DNA of 64,000 bases from Isoetes taiwanensis (lineage: Eukaryota; Streptophyta; Lycopodiopsida; Isoetales; Isoetaceae). This document shows positions 1 through 10,416 of this stretch, one piece after another. Where the stretch lies: positions 24,446,700-24,510,699 of the forward strand of contig JAJEKV010000010.1 of the NCBI GenBank assembly GCA_021234155.1, given 5' to 3'. A program made the translations under genes and the position numbers. The first letter of the stretch is position 1. Every line of letters starts with the position of its first letter. The notes below the pieces were generated by a model that was given only the letters and a program-made list of their open reading frames with translations, made no database searches and was not told where the DNA came from.

Positions 1-49
1 AGCCGTCCGATTTAAGGCGTGGTCCATTACATAACATTATAATATAGGA
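1..49 (-). mobile_element. Helitron 5' terminus, left-truncated by the window (H1)
   Basis: Read on the minus strand this begins TCCTATATTATAATG and continues into ATGGACC...CGGACGG, the same terminus seen complete at 28227. The base after it (50) is T, as expected for an A^T target. The flank that follows (52-58, CTAATGT) equals the flank of the Helitrons ending at 16484 and 28227, so this is the end of the last Helitron of a preceding repeat unit lying left of the window. Confidence 0.8.
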
Positions 50-339
50 TTCTAATGTTACGACGGATGTATTCTAATTCTGTGAACGCCAAAGAGATGT
101 ATTCGAGTGCTCATTCAAAAATCCCAAGATCAAGTTGTCACTATATCTCAATCTTTATGAATATTTAAAAAGAAAATAATGTAAAAGCAATTGAATATTC
201 ATAGAAGACAAATTGCTCACGTAAAATAGTTTAATTATCAGCCTAATTGTGAGCTTAAGTAAAAATGTGTACAAGTAAATTGTGGGCAATTTTCACCAAC
301 AAGTGCCAACCTGAGATTGTAGATTCATAGTACGTTTTA
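50..339. repeat. Leader spacer of tRNA-Pro repeat unit 1
   Basis: AT-rich, non-coding, about 290 bp. It recurs almost unchanged at 1065-1372, 16485-16774, 28228-28517 and 29281-29591, each time just upstream of a UGG tRNA-Pro gene. The versions at 1065 and 29281 carry an extra stretch (about 1106-1138 in the first). No ORF or known RNA was recognised. Confidence 0.8.
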
Positions 340-411
340 GGGTATTTGGTCTAGTGGTATGATTCTTGCTTTGGGTGCAAGAGGTCCCGAGTTCAATTCT
401 CGGAATACCCC
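340..411 (+). tRNA. tRNA-Pro(UGG), array member t1
   Basis: The 72-nt cloverleaf closes fully: acceptor GGGTATT with AATACCC plus discriminator C, anticodon stem CTTGC/GCAAG with loop TTTGGGT (anticodon TGG), T stem CCGAG/CTCGG with loop TTCAATT. Internal A box (TGGTCTAGTGG) and B box (AGTTCAATTCT) are present. The 3' CCA is not encoded, as in nuclear genes. No run of four T occurs in the next 25 bp, so a standard pol III stop is missing. Confidence 0.88.
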
Positions 412-531
412 ATGAACTATGCCCTTTCTCTTGTTTGATATAAGCATTTAATATCCACTAATGTCAGGATTTTAAAGGGATGCAAAGCCAATAAAAATTT
501 ATATTTCATAATAGCCTTAGAAAACGTCTTA

Positions 532-603
532 CTGTATTTGGTCTAGTGGTATGATTCTTGCTTAGGGTGCAAGAGGTCTCGAGTTCAATTCTCGCAATAC
601 CCC
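532..603 (+). tRNA. tRNA-Pro(AGG)-like, t2, degenerate
   Basis: Anticodon loop TTAGGGT gives AGG. The first acceptor bases read CTG instead of GGG and no longer pair with ...CCC. The T stem (TCGAG/CTCGC) has a mismatched outer pair. The anticodon stem and A box are intact. Probably a tRNA pseudogene or a weak gene. Confidence 0.65.
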
Positions 604-723
604 ATGAACTATGGTGTTTCATTTATTTGATATAAGCATTTAACATCTCACTCATGTCAGAGGTCAAAGGGATGCAAAGCCGATACAACTTTATTTCTCG
701 TAATAGACTCATAATATATGTTA

Positions 724-795
724 GGGTATTTGGTCTAGTGGTATGATTCTTGCTTAGGGTGCAAGAGGTCCCGAGTTCAATTCTCGGAATACCCC
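724..795 (+). tRNA. tRNA-Pro(AGG), t3
   Basis: All four stems pair, with CCGAG/CTCGG in the T arm. It is identical to t1 apart from the anticodon loop (TTAGGGT, anticodon AGG), the expected wobble-inosine isoacceptor. It lies 192 bp after t2. The downstream spacer beginning TGAACTATGGTG contains TTT but no TTTT. Confidence 0.88.
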
Positions 796-916
796 ATGAA
801 CTATGGTGTTTCATTTATTTGATATAAGCATTTAATATCTCGCTCACATCAGAAGGTCAAAGGGATGCAAAGCCAATACAACTTTATTTCTCGTAATAGA
901 CTCATAATATATGTTA

Positions 917-988
917 GGGTATTTGGTCTAGTGGTATGATTCTTGCTTTGGGTGCAAGAAGTCCCGAGTTCAATTCTTGGAATACCCC
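917..988 (+). tRNA. tRNA-Pro(UGG), t4
   Basis: Complete cloverleaf with anticodon TGG. The T stem is CCGAG/CTTGG with one G.T wobble, and the variable region reads AAGTC. It is the last gene of repeat unit 1. A T5 run lies about 10 bp downstream (TGCTTTTTGTG), the clearest pol III stop in the cluster. Confidence 0.85.
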
Positions 989-1372
989 ATTATGCTTTTT
1001 GTGAGGATATCACTTCGTGCAACATTCAATGACATGATTGAATTAAACACTCTAGGTTGCCTAATGTTACAACGGATGTATTCTAATTCTGTGACTCTAG
1101 CAATACGCCAAAGAGATGTATTCTAGTTATATCATTTGAGTGCTCATTCAAAAATCCCAAGATCAAGTTGTCACTATATCTCAATCTTTATGAATATTTA
1201 AAAAGAAAATAATGTAAAAGCAATTGAATATTCATAGAAGACAAATTGCTCACGTAAAATAGTTTAATTATCAGCCTAATCGTGAGCTTAAGTAAAAATG
1301 TGTACAAGTAAATTGTGGGCAATTTTCACCAACAAGTGCCAACCTGAGATTGTAGATTCATAGTACGTTTTA

Positions 1373-1444
1373 GGGTATTTGGTCTAGTGGTATGATTCTT
1401 GCTTTGGGTGCAAGAGGTCCCGAGTTCAATTCTCGGAATACCCC
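1373..1444 (+). tRNA. tRNA-Pro(UGG), t5
   Basis: Identical in structure to t1, with all stems paired and anticodon TGG. It follows the second copy of the leader spacer. Confidence 0.88.
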
Positions 1445-1564
1445 ATGAACTATGTCCTTTCTCTTGTTTGATATAAGCATTTAATATCCACTAATGTCAG
1501 GATTTTAAAGGGATGCAAAGCCAATAAAAATTTATATTTCATAATAGCCTCAGAAAATGTCTTA

Positions 1565-1636
1565 GGGTATTTGATCTAGTGGTATGATTCTTGCTTAGGG
1601 TGCAAGAGGTCTCGAGTTCAATTCTCGCAATACCCC
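1565..1636 (+). tRNA. tRNA-Pro(AGG)-like, t6
   Basis: Acceptor GGGTATT/AATACCC is intact here, unlike t2. The D arm has a G-to-A change (TTGATCTAG) in the A box and the outer T-stem pair (TCGAG/CTCGC) is mismatched. Anticodon AGG. Function doubtful. Confidence 0.65.
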
Positions 1637-1757
1637 ATGAACTATGGTGTTTCATTTATTTGATATAAGCATTTAACATCTCACTCATGTCAGAAGGTCA
1701 AAGGGATGCAAAGCCGATACAACTTTATTTCTCGTAATAGACTCATAATATATGTTA

Positions 1758-1829
1758 GGGTATTTGGTCTAGTGGTATGATTCTTGCTTAGGGTGCAAGA
1801 GGCCCCGAGTTCAATTCTCGGAATACCCC
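1758..1829 (+). tRNA. tRNA-Pro(AGG), t7
   Basis: All stems pair; anticodon AGG; variable region AGGCC. A Helitron starts 19 bp after its 3' end. The first TTTT downstream lies inside that Helitron, near 1863. Confidence 0.85.
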
Positions 1830-1959
1830 ATGAACTATGGTGTTTCATCTTATATTATAAAGTTTTAGCGTATGTCATGAATCAAACCCTAATTTGTATG
1901 GTTGAGATCATCTAATTGCATTCGAAGGATGAAAAGAGCACAGAAAAACAGAGTTATAG

Positions 1960-3409
1960 TCGGGAATCCTTTCGGCTGCATTGCATGTTGCATTTAGGTG
2001 TAACAAACACAGATATTTCATTGCAAAACGCTACTAACTTAGCAGTGGACTTACTCCACTGCGATCTTCCTAGGTTTTAAAACTGCTCTGCTACCAGCAT
2101 CAACTTCGAGGCCTCCATGCCATCAGTAAATCAAGTATTCTTTATAATCTGGCCATGCTATCAGTAAATCAACTCCCCATTCATATGATTTTAGAAGCAA
2201 TCTTCCTATGTTTATCGTGTCGCTACCAAAGATCGTAGATGCAGGCCTCCATGCCTTCTATCATCTTTTGCTTTGAGTATTCTTTATAATCGCCATGCCA
2301 TCAAGAAATCAACAACCGACATTTTGCATCAAAACTACATTCGAGCAATTCTTTCAGTCTCCACGATTCTTTGGCTATTTCACCGCAAAATGATAATTTC
2401 TATTTTAAACAATGCATATTAGACTTGAAACTTGCTATAGATTGATTTGTTTACCAAGTTCAAGGAGATTGATCTCGAATTGGGGTATTATCTAGAGAAA
2501 GTGAAGCAGCTTTTAGGTAGTGCATCATATAGAGTTGTACCCTTGGCGCTTGCCCTTATCCGAAAATCAACGAACACAATAGCAAAAATCTTTAAGTTGC
2601 TCTTTGTTCCGTAATGATAATTTCAATTTCGTTTAGACCCCATTCTTGGTAAGTGAAACAATCACTGCATGATGATATTTTTCTCGCAACAAAAAACGTA
2701 AAGCCATAAGGGCTGAATTATCAATACCGACAAATGGTCCAAAGCAACTCGAATGCGGCCGTTTCATGCCAGAGTCTGCTGTTAGAGTCTCACATATATC
2801 TATGTCTCGATCCGACTTTGTATCCATAGGGATATATATTTTCTTGACATGCTTTATATAAAAGTAAGCCGAGTCCCTATTAAACCACCTATTGCTATAG
2901 TGATTTATTAGCCACCAATGCCGCCCGCATACATTTGATCAGAGGCAATGATGGCTGATATCGGCAACTCCTTGCTTCCTTTTTCCGCAGGACTTGGATA
3001 TCCTCTATTATAATGTTATGCAAGGTGTCCATTAGGCATCTTGCCCTAGATCGGGCAGTCTAGAATTTGTTTCAGATATCGACTACCGTAACAAAATCTT
3101 ATTTTTTCTAACCCTTTCTCCATTTTCTCTCGTGGTCGTAGAGCTCCGCTTGGAATTGCCGCATAGCGTAAAAGCAAATTGAAAGCCTTTCACAAAAATC
3201 CGGGCGTAGCATTTTGTTATCTCTTTTTTGCACTCGATTCCGCATTCGCTTGTTTCCAGCCATGCACCTTGCCTTTGATTCGGCCTGTCAGCAGCTGCCA
3301 GATTTGGTCTAAACCCCTTTGGTTACTTCAGTTGTGGCCTTCTGTTGCTTCAAGATTCCAGACTTAGCTCTCTAAGGTGCACAAAACTAGCTCTAAGGTG
3401 CACAAAATG
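1960..3409. other. Non-coding body of Helitron H2, left part
   Basis: No convincing gene. It contains three related short stretches around 2100-2330 (each with GCCATCA..AAATCAA) and a block starting about 3055 with the phrase TCTAGAATT.GTTTCAG that recurs at 5994. The equivalent of 1960-3409 is 17340-18827 in copy B. Differences between the two sit mostly at CAG/CTG triplets. Confidence 0.6.
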
Positions 3410-5839
3410 CTCTCCAGAGAGGATTTAGCGGAGGCATGTATGTGCATGGCCAAGGATAAATGTCCTGGGCTGGATGGCATCCCCTCGTGGGAGTTCTTTT
3501 CGCACTTATTGGGAGTGGGCTGGTGAGTCTGTGTACCAGGTGTATCTTGAGTTGCTGCAGTCTTCTCACATGGATAGGATCTTGAATACCGCATGCATTT
3601 CCTTGATTCCTAAGGTTAAGCAGCCTTCTACTATTAATGATTGGAGGCCTATATCCTTGTTGTCCTCTGTGTACAAGATTATTGCGAAAAGCCCCGGCCG
3701 AGAAGTTGAAGCCGTGTTGACTTCTTCCATTAGTAAGGTGCACCGGTTTGGTTTGTTCGGGAGGAACATTTTGACTAATGTTGCCGCGCAGCTTATGAGG
3801 GCCTTTATTGGGCCGGAGAACAGTCAAGGCATTGCCTATCTTAAGCTTGACTTTGCCAAAGCTTATGATAGTGTCCGTTGGGGAGTTCTTGTTCGCCATG
3901 ATGTTAGCGTTGGGCTGTGGTCCACGCTTTACGAGAGAGCCATGAAGTCTGCATAGGTCAAAGCACGGGCTACTCTGGTGGTGTGCCGGGGAACCCTCCG
4001 CCTTTTCTCCTTAGGCGTAGGGTAAGGCCGTGGGTGCCCTTTGGCACCATTTTTGTTTACGATTGGGCGGAGGCACCGCCTCGCTTGTTTTGGGCAAGTA
4101 GTGGAGGAGGGGTGGTGGATGGGCTTCGGATGCAAGATGGTAGTCAGCCAGATTATTAACCGGTTCGCCCGATGACACTTTTCTCTTCTTGGTGGCGTAA
4201 GAGAGGAATTTGCGGAATGTGAAGGGTTTGCTGGATACTTTCTCCTTGGCCTCGTGCATTCTTCCTCGAATTGGGGTAAATGTCCGCATTATGGGCCCAG
4301 CTTGACTCCGCCCCCCCTTGTTTGGCTCTATTCCCTTGGAAGGTGCTTCCGTAATGTGTGTACTAAGTCATTGGGTATTCCCTTTGGAGGGGATGTTTCC
4401 ATGGGGAGGGTGTGGGATGAGATTTTGCGGGGTTGCGTAAACACCTCAATTGGTGGAAGGGTAGCAAGTTGTCCATGGCGTAGGATCACTATTGCCAAGT
4501 CAAGACTTTGTAGCACTCATGTGTATACAAAGATCTCTGCGATGTTAGCTCCGAGGGTAAGATACAAGCTTTGGATAAGATTGTTCAAACTTTGTGTGGG
4601 GCGGGATGATGAAGGGGCGGTTGTTAAAGTGGCTTGGTGGGAAGTGTCTCCTACCGAGGATGGGGGCTTGGCCATTCCGGATTTGGCACCGCATAGTAAG
4701 GTGTTGGTCTCTAAGTTTATTTGGAGCATTCCCCGGATGGAGCATCTTCTCCTGGTGCGGCACTATTGTGGCAATCTCTTCGCCATTGTGTGGCATTTGG
4801 AAAGTCGCCCTGCGTTGCATGTAAAGTTGCCCCGGGCACTGTTGTATGGTCTCCGGCCTTTCCCACATGCATCCCCTTTCTCCGCGGGGGTGTTGGGGCT
4901 TGGGATCACGCGGCGTGTGCTCTTCCAGCTAGATTATGCCTCGCTTTATCACCACTCTTCTCCTTTCTTGTGGGTTCCTCTACCCCCTGCATTACTTGCC
5001 CTTGGTCGCCATCGCATGCATGCTCGGACGCAAGTTCGCTGGAGGCGGTATTTGTGCTCACCTTGGAGGATTGGTATTGGGATGGTCAGCTAGCTTCGGG
5101 GAGTTCTTTTCGAGCTTCGCTTTAGCACCAAGGACGCTGGACCGGGCTATCTCGGGAACAAGTGGCGGGGTATTCCGCTACACATACCTATAGTCCCTCG
5201 GGTGATGTGGTGGTGCAGATTTGGAAGGTTCATCCAGATGTTGTATCTTCTTGTTTTTGTGCGGTCTTGTTACCGGGTGTTGGCTATTCATGACACTCGC
5301 CCCTTCGTGCAAGTGGTCTCGCAGCTTCCGGTTCTCGATGGCGCCGGTTTGACGTGGACATGGAGCTCACTTCCCCACCGAAGGTTCGGGTGCTTCGTGG
5401 CGGGTGGTGCAATCACATCGTGGTGAATGTCCTTGTGAGTCGGTTTAGGCGGGGTGTGAGCCCTCTTTGCCCTTGTTGTGGCCTTCATCGTGAGACTGTG
5501 GAGCATTGTCTCGGTTTTATGCCCTCACTTGCAGTTGCCCGGGATTGGGTCGTGGCTCGCTTTCAGGTGAGATTGAATAGCCAACAATTGCTGCTTCATG
5601 TATATCCCGGGTGCTTGGTCACAGACGGGCAAAGAAGCCTTGCATCAGTCGCGTGGCTTGGTTGGTGGGTTGATTTGGAAGCGGCGGCAGTTGTGGATCT
5701 TTCAGGGGATTCAGCAGCCTGCAGCCTCTCTGATTCCTCGACTCAGGTACAAGCTATTTCAAAGCTTTTTGGTGTTCCCGGGATTAGTAGAGCGGAAGTT
5801 TTTTATTTGGCGGGACTTCTTGGGTGTGGTAGATGGTGA
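3410..5839 (+). pseudogene. LINE ORF2 fragment (reverse transcriptase and 3' part), frame-broken
   Basis: Successive frames give LINE RT motifs. The first is KCPGLDGIPSWEFF near 3457-3500, followed by a frameshift. Next come LIPKVKQPSTINDWRPISLL (about 3603-3662) and YLKLDFAKAYDSVRWG (about 3837-3884). The rest moves between frames; a C-terminal stretch (5354-5839) contains CPCCGLHRETVEHCL, like the cysteine/histidine-rich zinc-binding end of plant L1-type ORF2. The endonuclease and most of the upstream protein are missing by 5' truncation. No YADD-like box survives in a readable frame. Dead element. Confidence 0.85.
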
Positions 5840-5987
5840 TGGTCAGTTTGTACAGCAGTAGAGTTGCAGTTGTTGTGGAGTGTCGAGGTATCACTGTCTC
5901 TTTGGGGCAGTTCTCCTTCCTCCTCACTTGCTTTGTAACATTACCATTCTTTTAATATATTGCTGACACAGTTCTTCAAAAAAAAAA
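3410..5987 (+). mobile_element. 5'-truncated LINE with poly(A) tail
   Basis: The left flank ends CACAAAATG. The right flank is poly(A) (5978-5991) then TGGTCTAG. Copy B has the uninterrupted site CACAAAATGGTCTAG at 18820-18834, so the insertion is precise. The target duplication is AAAATG, possibly longer but masked by the A tail. The insert begins directly in reverse transcriptase coding sequence, typical of incomplete target-primed reverse transcription. It is absent from copy B and therefore inserted after the A/B duplication. Confidence 0.9.
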
Positions 5988-5993
5988 AAAATG

Positions 5994-7405
5994 GTCTAGA
6001 ATTCGTTTCAGGAGATCGACGGTCAGGACAAAATCTTATTTTTTCCTAACCCTCTCTCCTCAGTGGTCGTAGAGCGCCGTTGGAATTGCTGCATAGCAGA
6101 AGAGCAGCTGGGAAAGCCTTTCACAAAAATCTGGGCAGAGCATTTTTTTATCCCTCTTTTGCACTCCGGCATTCCAGATTCGTTTGTTTCCAGTTTCGTT
6201 TGTTGGCTATATTACTTAAGGTTATTCTCAAGATCCAGCATTTTGTATGAAAGAAGTAGATATTGGAATTACAACACAAGTTGAAGGTTTGGATGTGAAA
6301 GATTTAATACTGGAAAAAAGACTTGAAATACGTGCTTTTTAGATCATAGAGTCAACGTATTGCAATATGTATTCGGCTAAATGTATATTTTCAAACCTTG
6401 AAATGTTTTCTACTGCATTTGCATTTGAATTTTGCAGAGAGATAGGACTGTCATGGTAAATGATGCAATACAATTTGTCACTGATATGCAGAAGACCTAT
6501 TATCTAGAAGGAACTATAATTGCATTATTGTGTTATAAGAGTAATTATGCAGGTGCCAACTGACCATAGCTGACAAAAACATATGCTCAATTTATTGAGC
6601 TTGCGAACCATAGCTGACAAAAATACCTATTCCATTTGCTGAGCTTGCTCTAAGGTATATGTAACAAACATGGCCGATCCAAAAATGATGTGCCATATAA
6701 GTGATTGAAGCTGATTTGAAAAGGGCGAGCCCCATGAATTGATTATTTGAGATAGCTGATTATGTTTCAGTGTTCTGATGGGACAATGCAACTTCAATAC
6801 AATATATATTCGTCTTATAATGCATCGATGCTATGGAGGTCAAGCACAATCAACATTACTATGGAGGCATGATTTCAAAATAGAAAGTTACAGCAACCAA
6901 TCATTTTTGTACCTAAGAGACCATACGTGTAAATCAACACAAAACAATTTTGTCCTACAAACCATATGTGTAAATCAACAAAACAATGTCATTTATGCCA
7001 TTTGTTTGTGGCCTTGGAGATGGCATGAATAATTGAGGTTGTACATGCATTGAAAAGCTAGAAAATTGCATCACAAAAAGTCAGGCAATTTCATATGGCC
7101 ATATCACGAAACACAAATGTAAATGCATGGCATAGACTTCCGATCTAAAATCAACATTAAGGGTTGGCGAAGATCACTTACAATACATTGCAATAGAACA
7201 AGACGAAATCAAACACTACGTATGTAGAAGCATGAGTTCACAAAATTTTCTATATCAAGTATCCTATCTAAAATCAACATTAAGAGTTGGAAAAATCAAG
7301 TACAATATAGTAGAATAAGAGGAAATCAAACATTACATATGGAGAAGCATGAGTTCATAATATTTCTCTACATTAGAAAGGGGAAAGTATAATATTCTAT
7401 ATCAA
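5994..7405. other. Non-coding body of Helitron H2, middle part
   Basis: AT-rich sequence with no supported gene. It matches copy B (18828-20279), so it is original Helitron content. Around 7150-7400 a phrase with AAAATCAACATTAAG occurs twice, suggesting a local duplication. Confidence 0.6.
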
Positions 7406-7586
7406 CTAGTTATGGTGCCCGGCGTTCTTTGGCATAATTTGAACCCGTAAATGTTGGGGTGCCTATAATATTAAGTGATATTGCTTCTTGGTGGTATTAG
7501 ACATGTTATTGTTGATTCTTCTATATACTCATTTGCAATTGGTTTTGATCTTTTCAATTTCTCTTCCTCAATAGTCTAAAGAGTTT

Positions 7587-7675
7587 GGAGGAGGAGGAGG
7601 AGGAGGAGGAGGAGGAGGAGGAGGAGGAGGAGGAGGAGGAGGAGGAGGAGGAGGAGGAGGAGGAGGAGGAGGAGG
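7587..7675 (+). repeat. (GGA)n microsatellite, about 29 units
   Basis: Uninterrupted GAG/GGA triplets inside Helitron H3. Purine-only on the plus strand, which is the antisense strand of this Helitron, unlike the long purine tracts of H5, H9, H11 and H12. Confidence 0.97.
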
Positions 7676-8302
7676 CTTTTTTTGTTTTGTATTATTTCCT
7701 TTGATCAAATGTCTTAATATTTTCTACGCATAGGTTGAATGTTTAGAAACATGTAGAAATTAGAAATACATTTAGCATATAGATAAACCAATTTTGATAT
7801 TGTTGTAACGTCCATAAAAGAGTTATTATCTCTTTTCAACTTACAATCTGCAGTGGATTGCCATTTTTCGTTAAGTGCCAAACTCGCCCAAACCCCGTGA
7901 TTAGTCGGATGATGAATCAAGCCTACATTAGCGATTGCTCAGGAGCACTATTTTGGAGCAAAGAAAATGAACCTTTTATTAGAGTTACAGAATATTGGCA
8001 AAGTGCACACATACTATATAGCGAACTCTTCAGTTTTGTGCCAAGACTCCAACCGCAGAATGCTAAAATATAATTATATAAGTTGATTAATGATGGCAAG
8101 AACATCATGGACATTGTGCTTGATTACCTCTATCTGCACCATATCTATTAATGTAGAGTGGTATGGTATTTCTTAATGTAGAGTGGTATTTTTGAATGAA
8201 GTTTGAACCATCTGAATGTCTTAATACTTGAAGATGTAGAGAGATGCATGGTCATATTGAGGCATGACACAAAGAATGATTATGGTGTGATGATGTTAGG
8301 TA

Positions 8303-8740
8303 CTAACAAATGTTTACCACACATATCCTTGTAAACAATATGCTTGCTTCCACATCGCGTGAAAGCACCTGGGTCCTTTTTTCTTTGTAGCAAAGTGTTG
8401 AGATTTTCCTTGAACCCACCCTAGTGTCTTTTCCAGTATACTCTTTCTTACCTCTTTTCGGAGGAATGAAGAGCAAGAGCCAAGCCAGACCCAATAAATA
8501 CAGCACATAAGCCCTCGATCCAGGTGCCTTCCTAGCCATGGCCCTGTGAAAAACTGCTGCAACATAATAATGTAGCACAATGCTCCACTGCATCAAAGCT
8601 CCCACTTTAGCTCGAATTTTATTCCCTGAACAAACTGTGATCAATTTGAAACTGTATAGCAGCAAACATACAAAATAATTTCCCTGAAGCAGCTGCAGGA
8701 ATATGAAAATCGAAGGCGCACTCTTTTGCACTAATGCCAT
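8303..8740 (-). pseudogene. Captured gene fragment in Helitron H3, probable membrane protein
   Basis: The minus-strand ORF of 145 codons starts at an ATG (8740) with MALVQKSAPSIFIFLQLL. It contains two hydrophobic stretches, the clearest around AYVLYLLGLAWLLLFI. A candidate exon (complement 8452-8625) is flanked by TTCAG and GTAAGA, so part of the ORF may be intron read-through. Fragments lie in the sense orientation of the Helitron, as is usual for captured exons. The family was not recognised and no complete protein can be built. Confidence 0.45.
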
Positions 8741-9500
8741 GATAACTTGCCTGCATGGATAGGTTTATTATCAGAGGTCTGTATTATTTGGGCTATAAAA
8801 TGTGACATGCATACCCAAGTGTTAGAAGAGACTTGTTGATGTTGGCTGCCTCTTTAAGAGGATCACCTTCTGCACCGGATGACCTTTGCCTGTTCCAACA
8901 GAAAATGACAAAGAGGCCACTTCATTAGCATGCATTATCTGTACAATAAAAGAAACGAAAGATTAGGCATTATGAGACCTCTCAACCCACAACAAAACAA
9001 ACAGAAAAAACAAACAGAGAGCTAGATAAGGCTAGACTTGCTGCAGCTATGGCGTTTGCAAGTCCAATTCTGCTGCCATATATTTAGGTTGGTCCAGTCT
9101 AGCTCCATGTAAGTATGACATGCTTAAGCAGAGATATACTTCGGCCAAGATGGATTAAGGTTATAAATCATGGCCCTGATACTATGCACACAGAATGCTA
9201 GCAAGTGGATGCCCATCTGAATGCCAAATGCTATTCAGAAGCAACCAACAAAGCTCAGAATTGTTTATATTTGGAGCAAGAAGAAAAGCTTCCTTATACA
9301 AAACATAGCCAACAACCCAACTCTTCTAGCAAAGCCATGAAGAGCCAAAGAGAATTTAACTTTTGTATTCATCTTTTATACAAACGAAAGTAGCAGTATG
9401 GTGTATACCTCCACTGCAGTATGCATGGTCGGCAATGAAGTTTCCGTAGATAGGAAAAAATCATCTCACTTCAAGAGATACTAAATGAGACCATCGATCT

Positions 9501-9703
9501 TGCCGGAATCGAAAACCTAGAGAAGAGAAGCCCGAACATGAGCTTGTGATCCTGATGTGGGCTCAATGTGGAGAAGGGTGTCTATCCCATACATGGTAAT
9601 GGTGCCGGAATCGAAAACCTAGAGAAGAGAAGCCCGAACATGAGCTTGTGATCCTGATGCGGGCTCAATGTGGAGAAGGGTGTCTATCCCATACATGGTA
9701 ATG
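9501..9703. repeat. Tandem duplication, 102-bp period, two copies
   Basis: The phrase TGCCGGAATCGAAAACC starts at 9501 and again at 9603. The two copies are almost identical through TACATGGTAATG. Internal to Helitron H3. Confidence 0.93.
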
Positions 9704-9918
9704 CAGGCACACACCATTACGATTGTAAATGTATAGGCATCTCATTCTGTTGGGCGCCGGAGGAGCCATGCCAAATCCCCGCGCTTCTCTCCGTTTTTGC
9801 AAGCCCTAAAAATCGCCCTAAAAATCCTGACCATCGAAATTACTAAGATGGATCTCAGCCAACCAATCTAGGGCTGGATCCAAATCCAGGAATTACAACA
9901 AAACATTATAATATAAGA

Positions 9919-10406
9919 TTGTACCACATAAACACAAGCCCCATAAACATGAACCACATATACCCCAAACCATATAAACACAAGCCCCATAAAAACGGAC
10001 CACATATAGACCAACAACATTGGGGGCTTGGTTTTCTATTTCTCAATGATTATATTCTCCTGTTCGGGTGTTCATTAAAGGAAGGTACATATACATTTCG
10101 AGCCAATATCTTAAAGCGAGCGTATAAATGCAAAAAGAAGAGACAAACTTTCAAATCCTTTGTATTAAGACCCGCTCCTCCAATATACACAAAAAATGCA
10201 AAATTAGCGACTATTATGTAACGACGTGTCTCCAAAATTTTTCCACGAGTTTCCAAATTAGAATGAAGAAGCTCTAAGGTTTATAATATATTCCAAGTGA
10301 AGCTTATCTCAAGATTACATAATTAGTTTATCTCTCGCTCTTTTCTTCTCTCTTATCACCTACATTTACCCAACTTATGCCCAGCAACGCTGGGCACCAT
10401 TACTAG
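9919..10406 (+). other. 3' part of Helitron H2 with conserved subterminal region
   Basis: Identical over most of its length to 20280-20767. It ends in the 7-bp stem hairpin (GCCCAGC/GCTGGGC) and CTAG. A 100-codon plus-strand ORF (9919-10221) is the same in both copies, begins with a non-ATG codon, and is rich in H, K and N from short repeats of CCACATA and AAACACAAGCCCCAT; I do not regard it as a gene. Confidence 0.7.
10390..10406 (+). terminator. Helitron 3' end: hairpin stem end plus CTAG
   Basis: The GC-rich palindrome GCCCAGCAACGCTGGGC (10380-10396) sits about 6 nt upstream of the final CTAG (10403-10406). This is the replication-terminator arrangement known for Helitrons. It lies only 10 bp upstream of the NIF-like gene ATG, so the gene now has Helitron sequence as its immediate 5' leader. 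Confidence 0.85.
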
Positions 10407-10416
10407 TAGTAAAATA

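Larger units (their letters stand above)
1065..1847. repeat. Second copy of the ~1.03-kb tRNA-Pro repeat unit, cut by Helitron H2
   Basis: The spacer and tRNA order of 50-1064 restart here: t1 and t5 are 1033 bp apart. The unit is interrupted after t7 by a Helitron at 1848. The matching last two tRNA positions are found far downstream (t8, t9 at 11995 and 12188). The tRNA array therefore existed before the Helitron and NIF-like gene were interposed. Confidence 0.8.
3055..6210. repeat. ~350-bp tandem duplication inside Helitron H2, split by a LINE
   Basis: A block beginning TCTAGAATTTGTTTCAG (about 3060) is repeated from 5996. Both continue through an AAAATCTTATTTTTTC stretch and a GCCTTTCACAAAAATC motif. 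In copy B the two blocks are adjacent (18478 and 18830), so the LINE at 3410-5987 landed at the boundary between them. Possibly a captured exon duplicated inside the Helitron; no reading frame is maintained. Confidence 0.65.
7406..9918 (-). mobile_element. Helitron H3 (2513 bp), nested in H2
   Basis: On the minus strand it starts TCTTATATTATAATG (9918) and ends with a degenerate hairpin and CTAG (7406-7409). The flanks are A7405 and T9919. Copy B has the empty site ATATCAA^TTGTACC at 20273-20286, proving A^T insertion without target duplication and insertion after the A/B split. The 3' hairpin is imperfect (GGTGCCCGGCGTTCTTTGGC on the plus strand), so this copy, although relatively young, may have a weakened terminator. 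It carries gene-like fragments (8303-8740), a GGA repeat and a 102-bp tandem duplication. Confidence 0.9.
1848..10406 (+). mobile_element. Composite Helitron H2 (non-autonomous, holds a LINE and a nested Helitron)
   Basis: It starts TCTTATATTATAAAG after A1847 and ends in hairpin GCCCAGCAACGCTGGGC, then ACCATTACTAG, followed by T10407. It has no terminal inverted repeats or target duplication, which is the Helitron pattern. The left target is the spacer of tRNA t7. The right target is the 5' leader of the NIF-like gene, whose uninterrupted form is on the minus strand near 60431. Without the LINE (3410-5987) and Helitron H3 (7406-9918) it equals H6 in copy B (about 3.5 kb). No Rep or helicase domain was found; mobilisation would need enzymes from elsewhere. 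Confidence 0.85.

Noticed and set aside
623-814. Minus-strand ORF of 63 codons, also seen at 11840-12085
   Set aside because: Antisense read-through of tRNA-Pro genes and spacer; start and end are set by the tRNA repeats.
9919-10221. 100-codon ORF conserved exactly in copy B
   Set aside because: Identity comes from the recent duplication, not selection; starts without ATG; low-complexity beginning; part of the Helitron 3' body.
1848-10406. H2 as two unrelated solo termini rather than one element
   Set aside because: Copy B has the same pair of termini 3.5 kb apart with the same interior, so they belong together; the extra length in A is explained by two insertions with empty sites.
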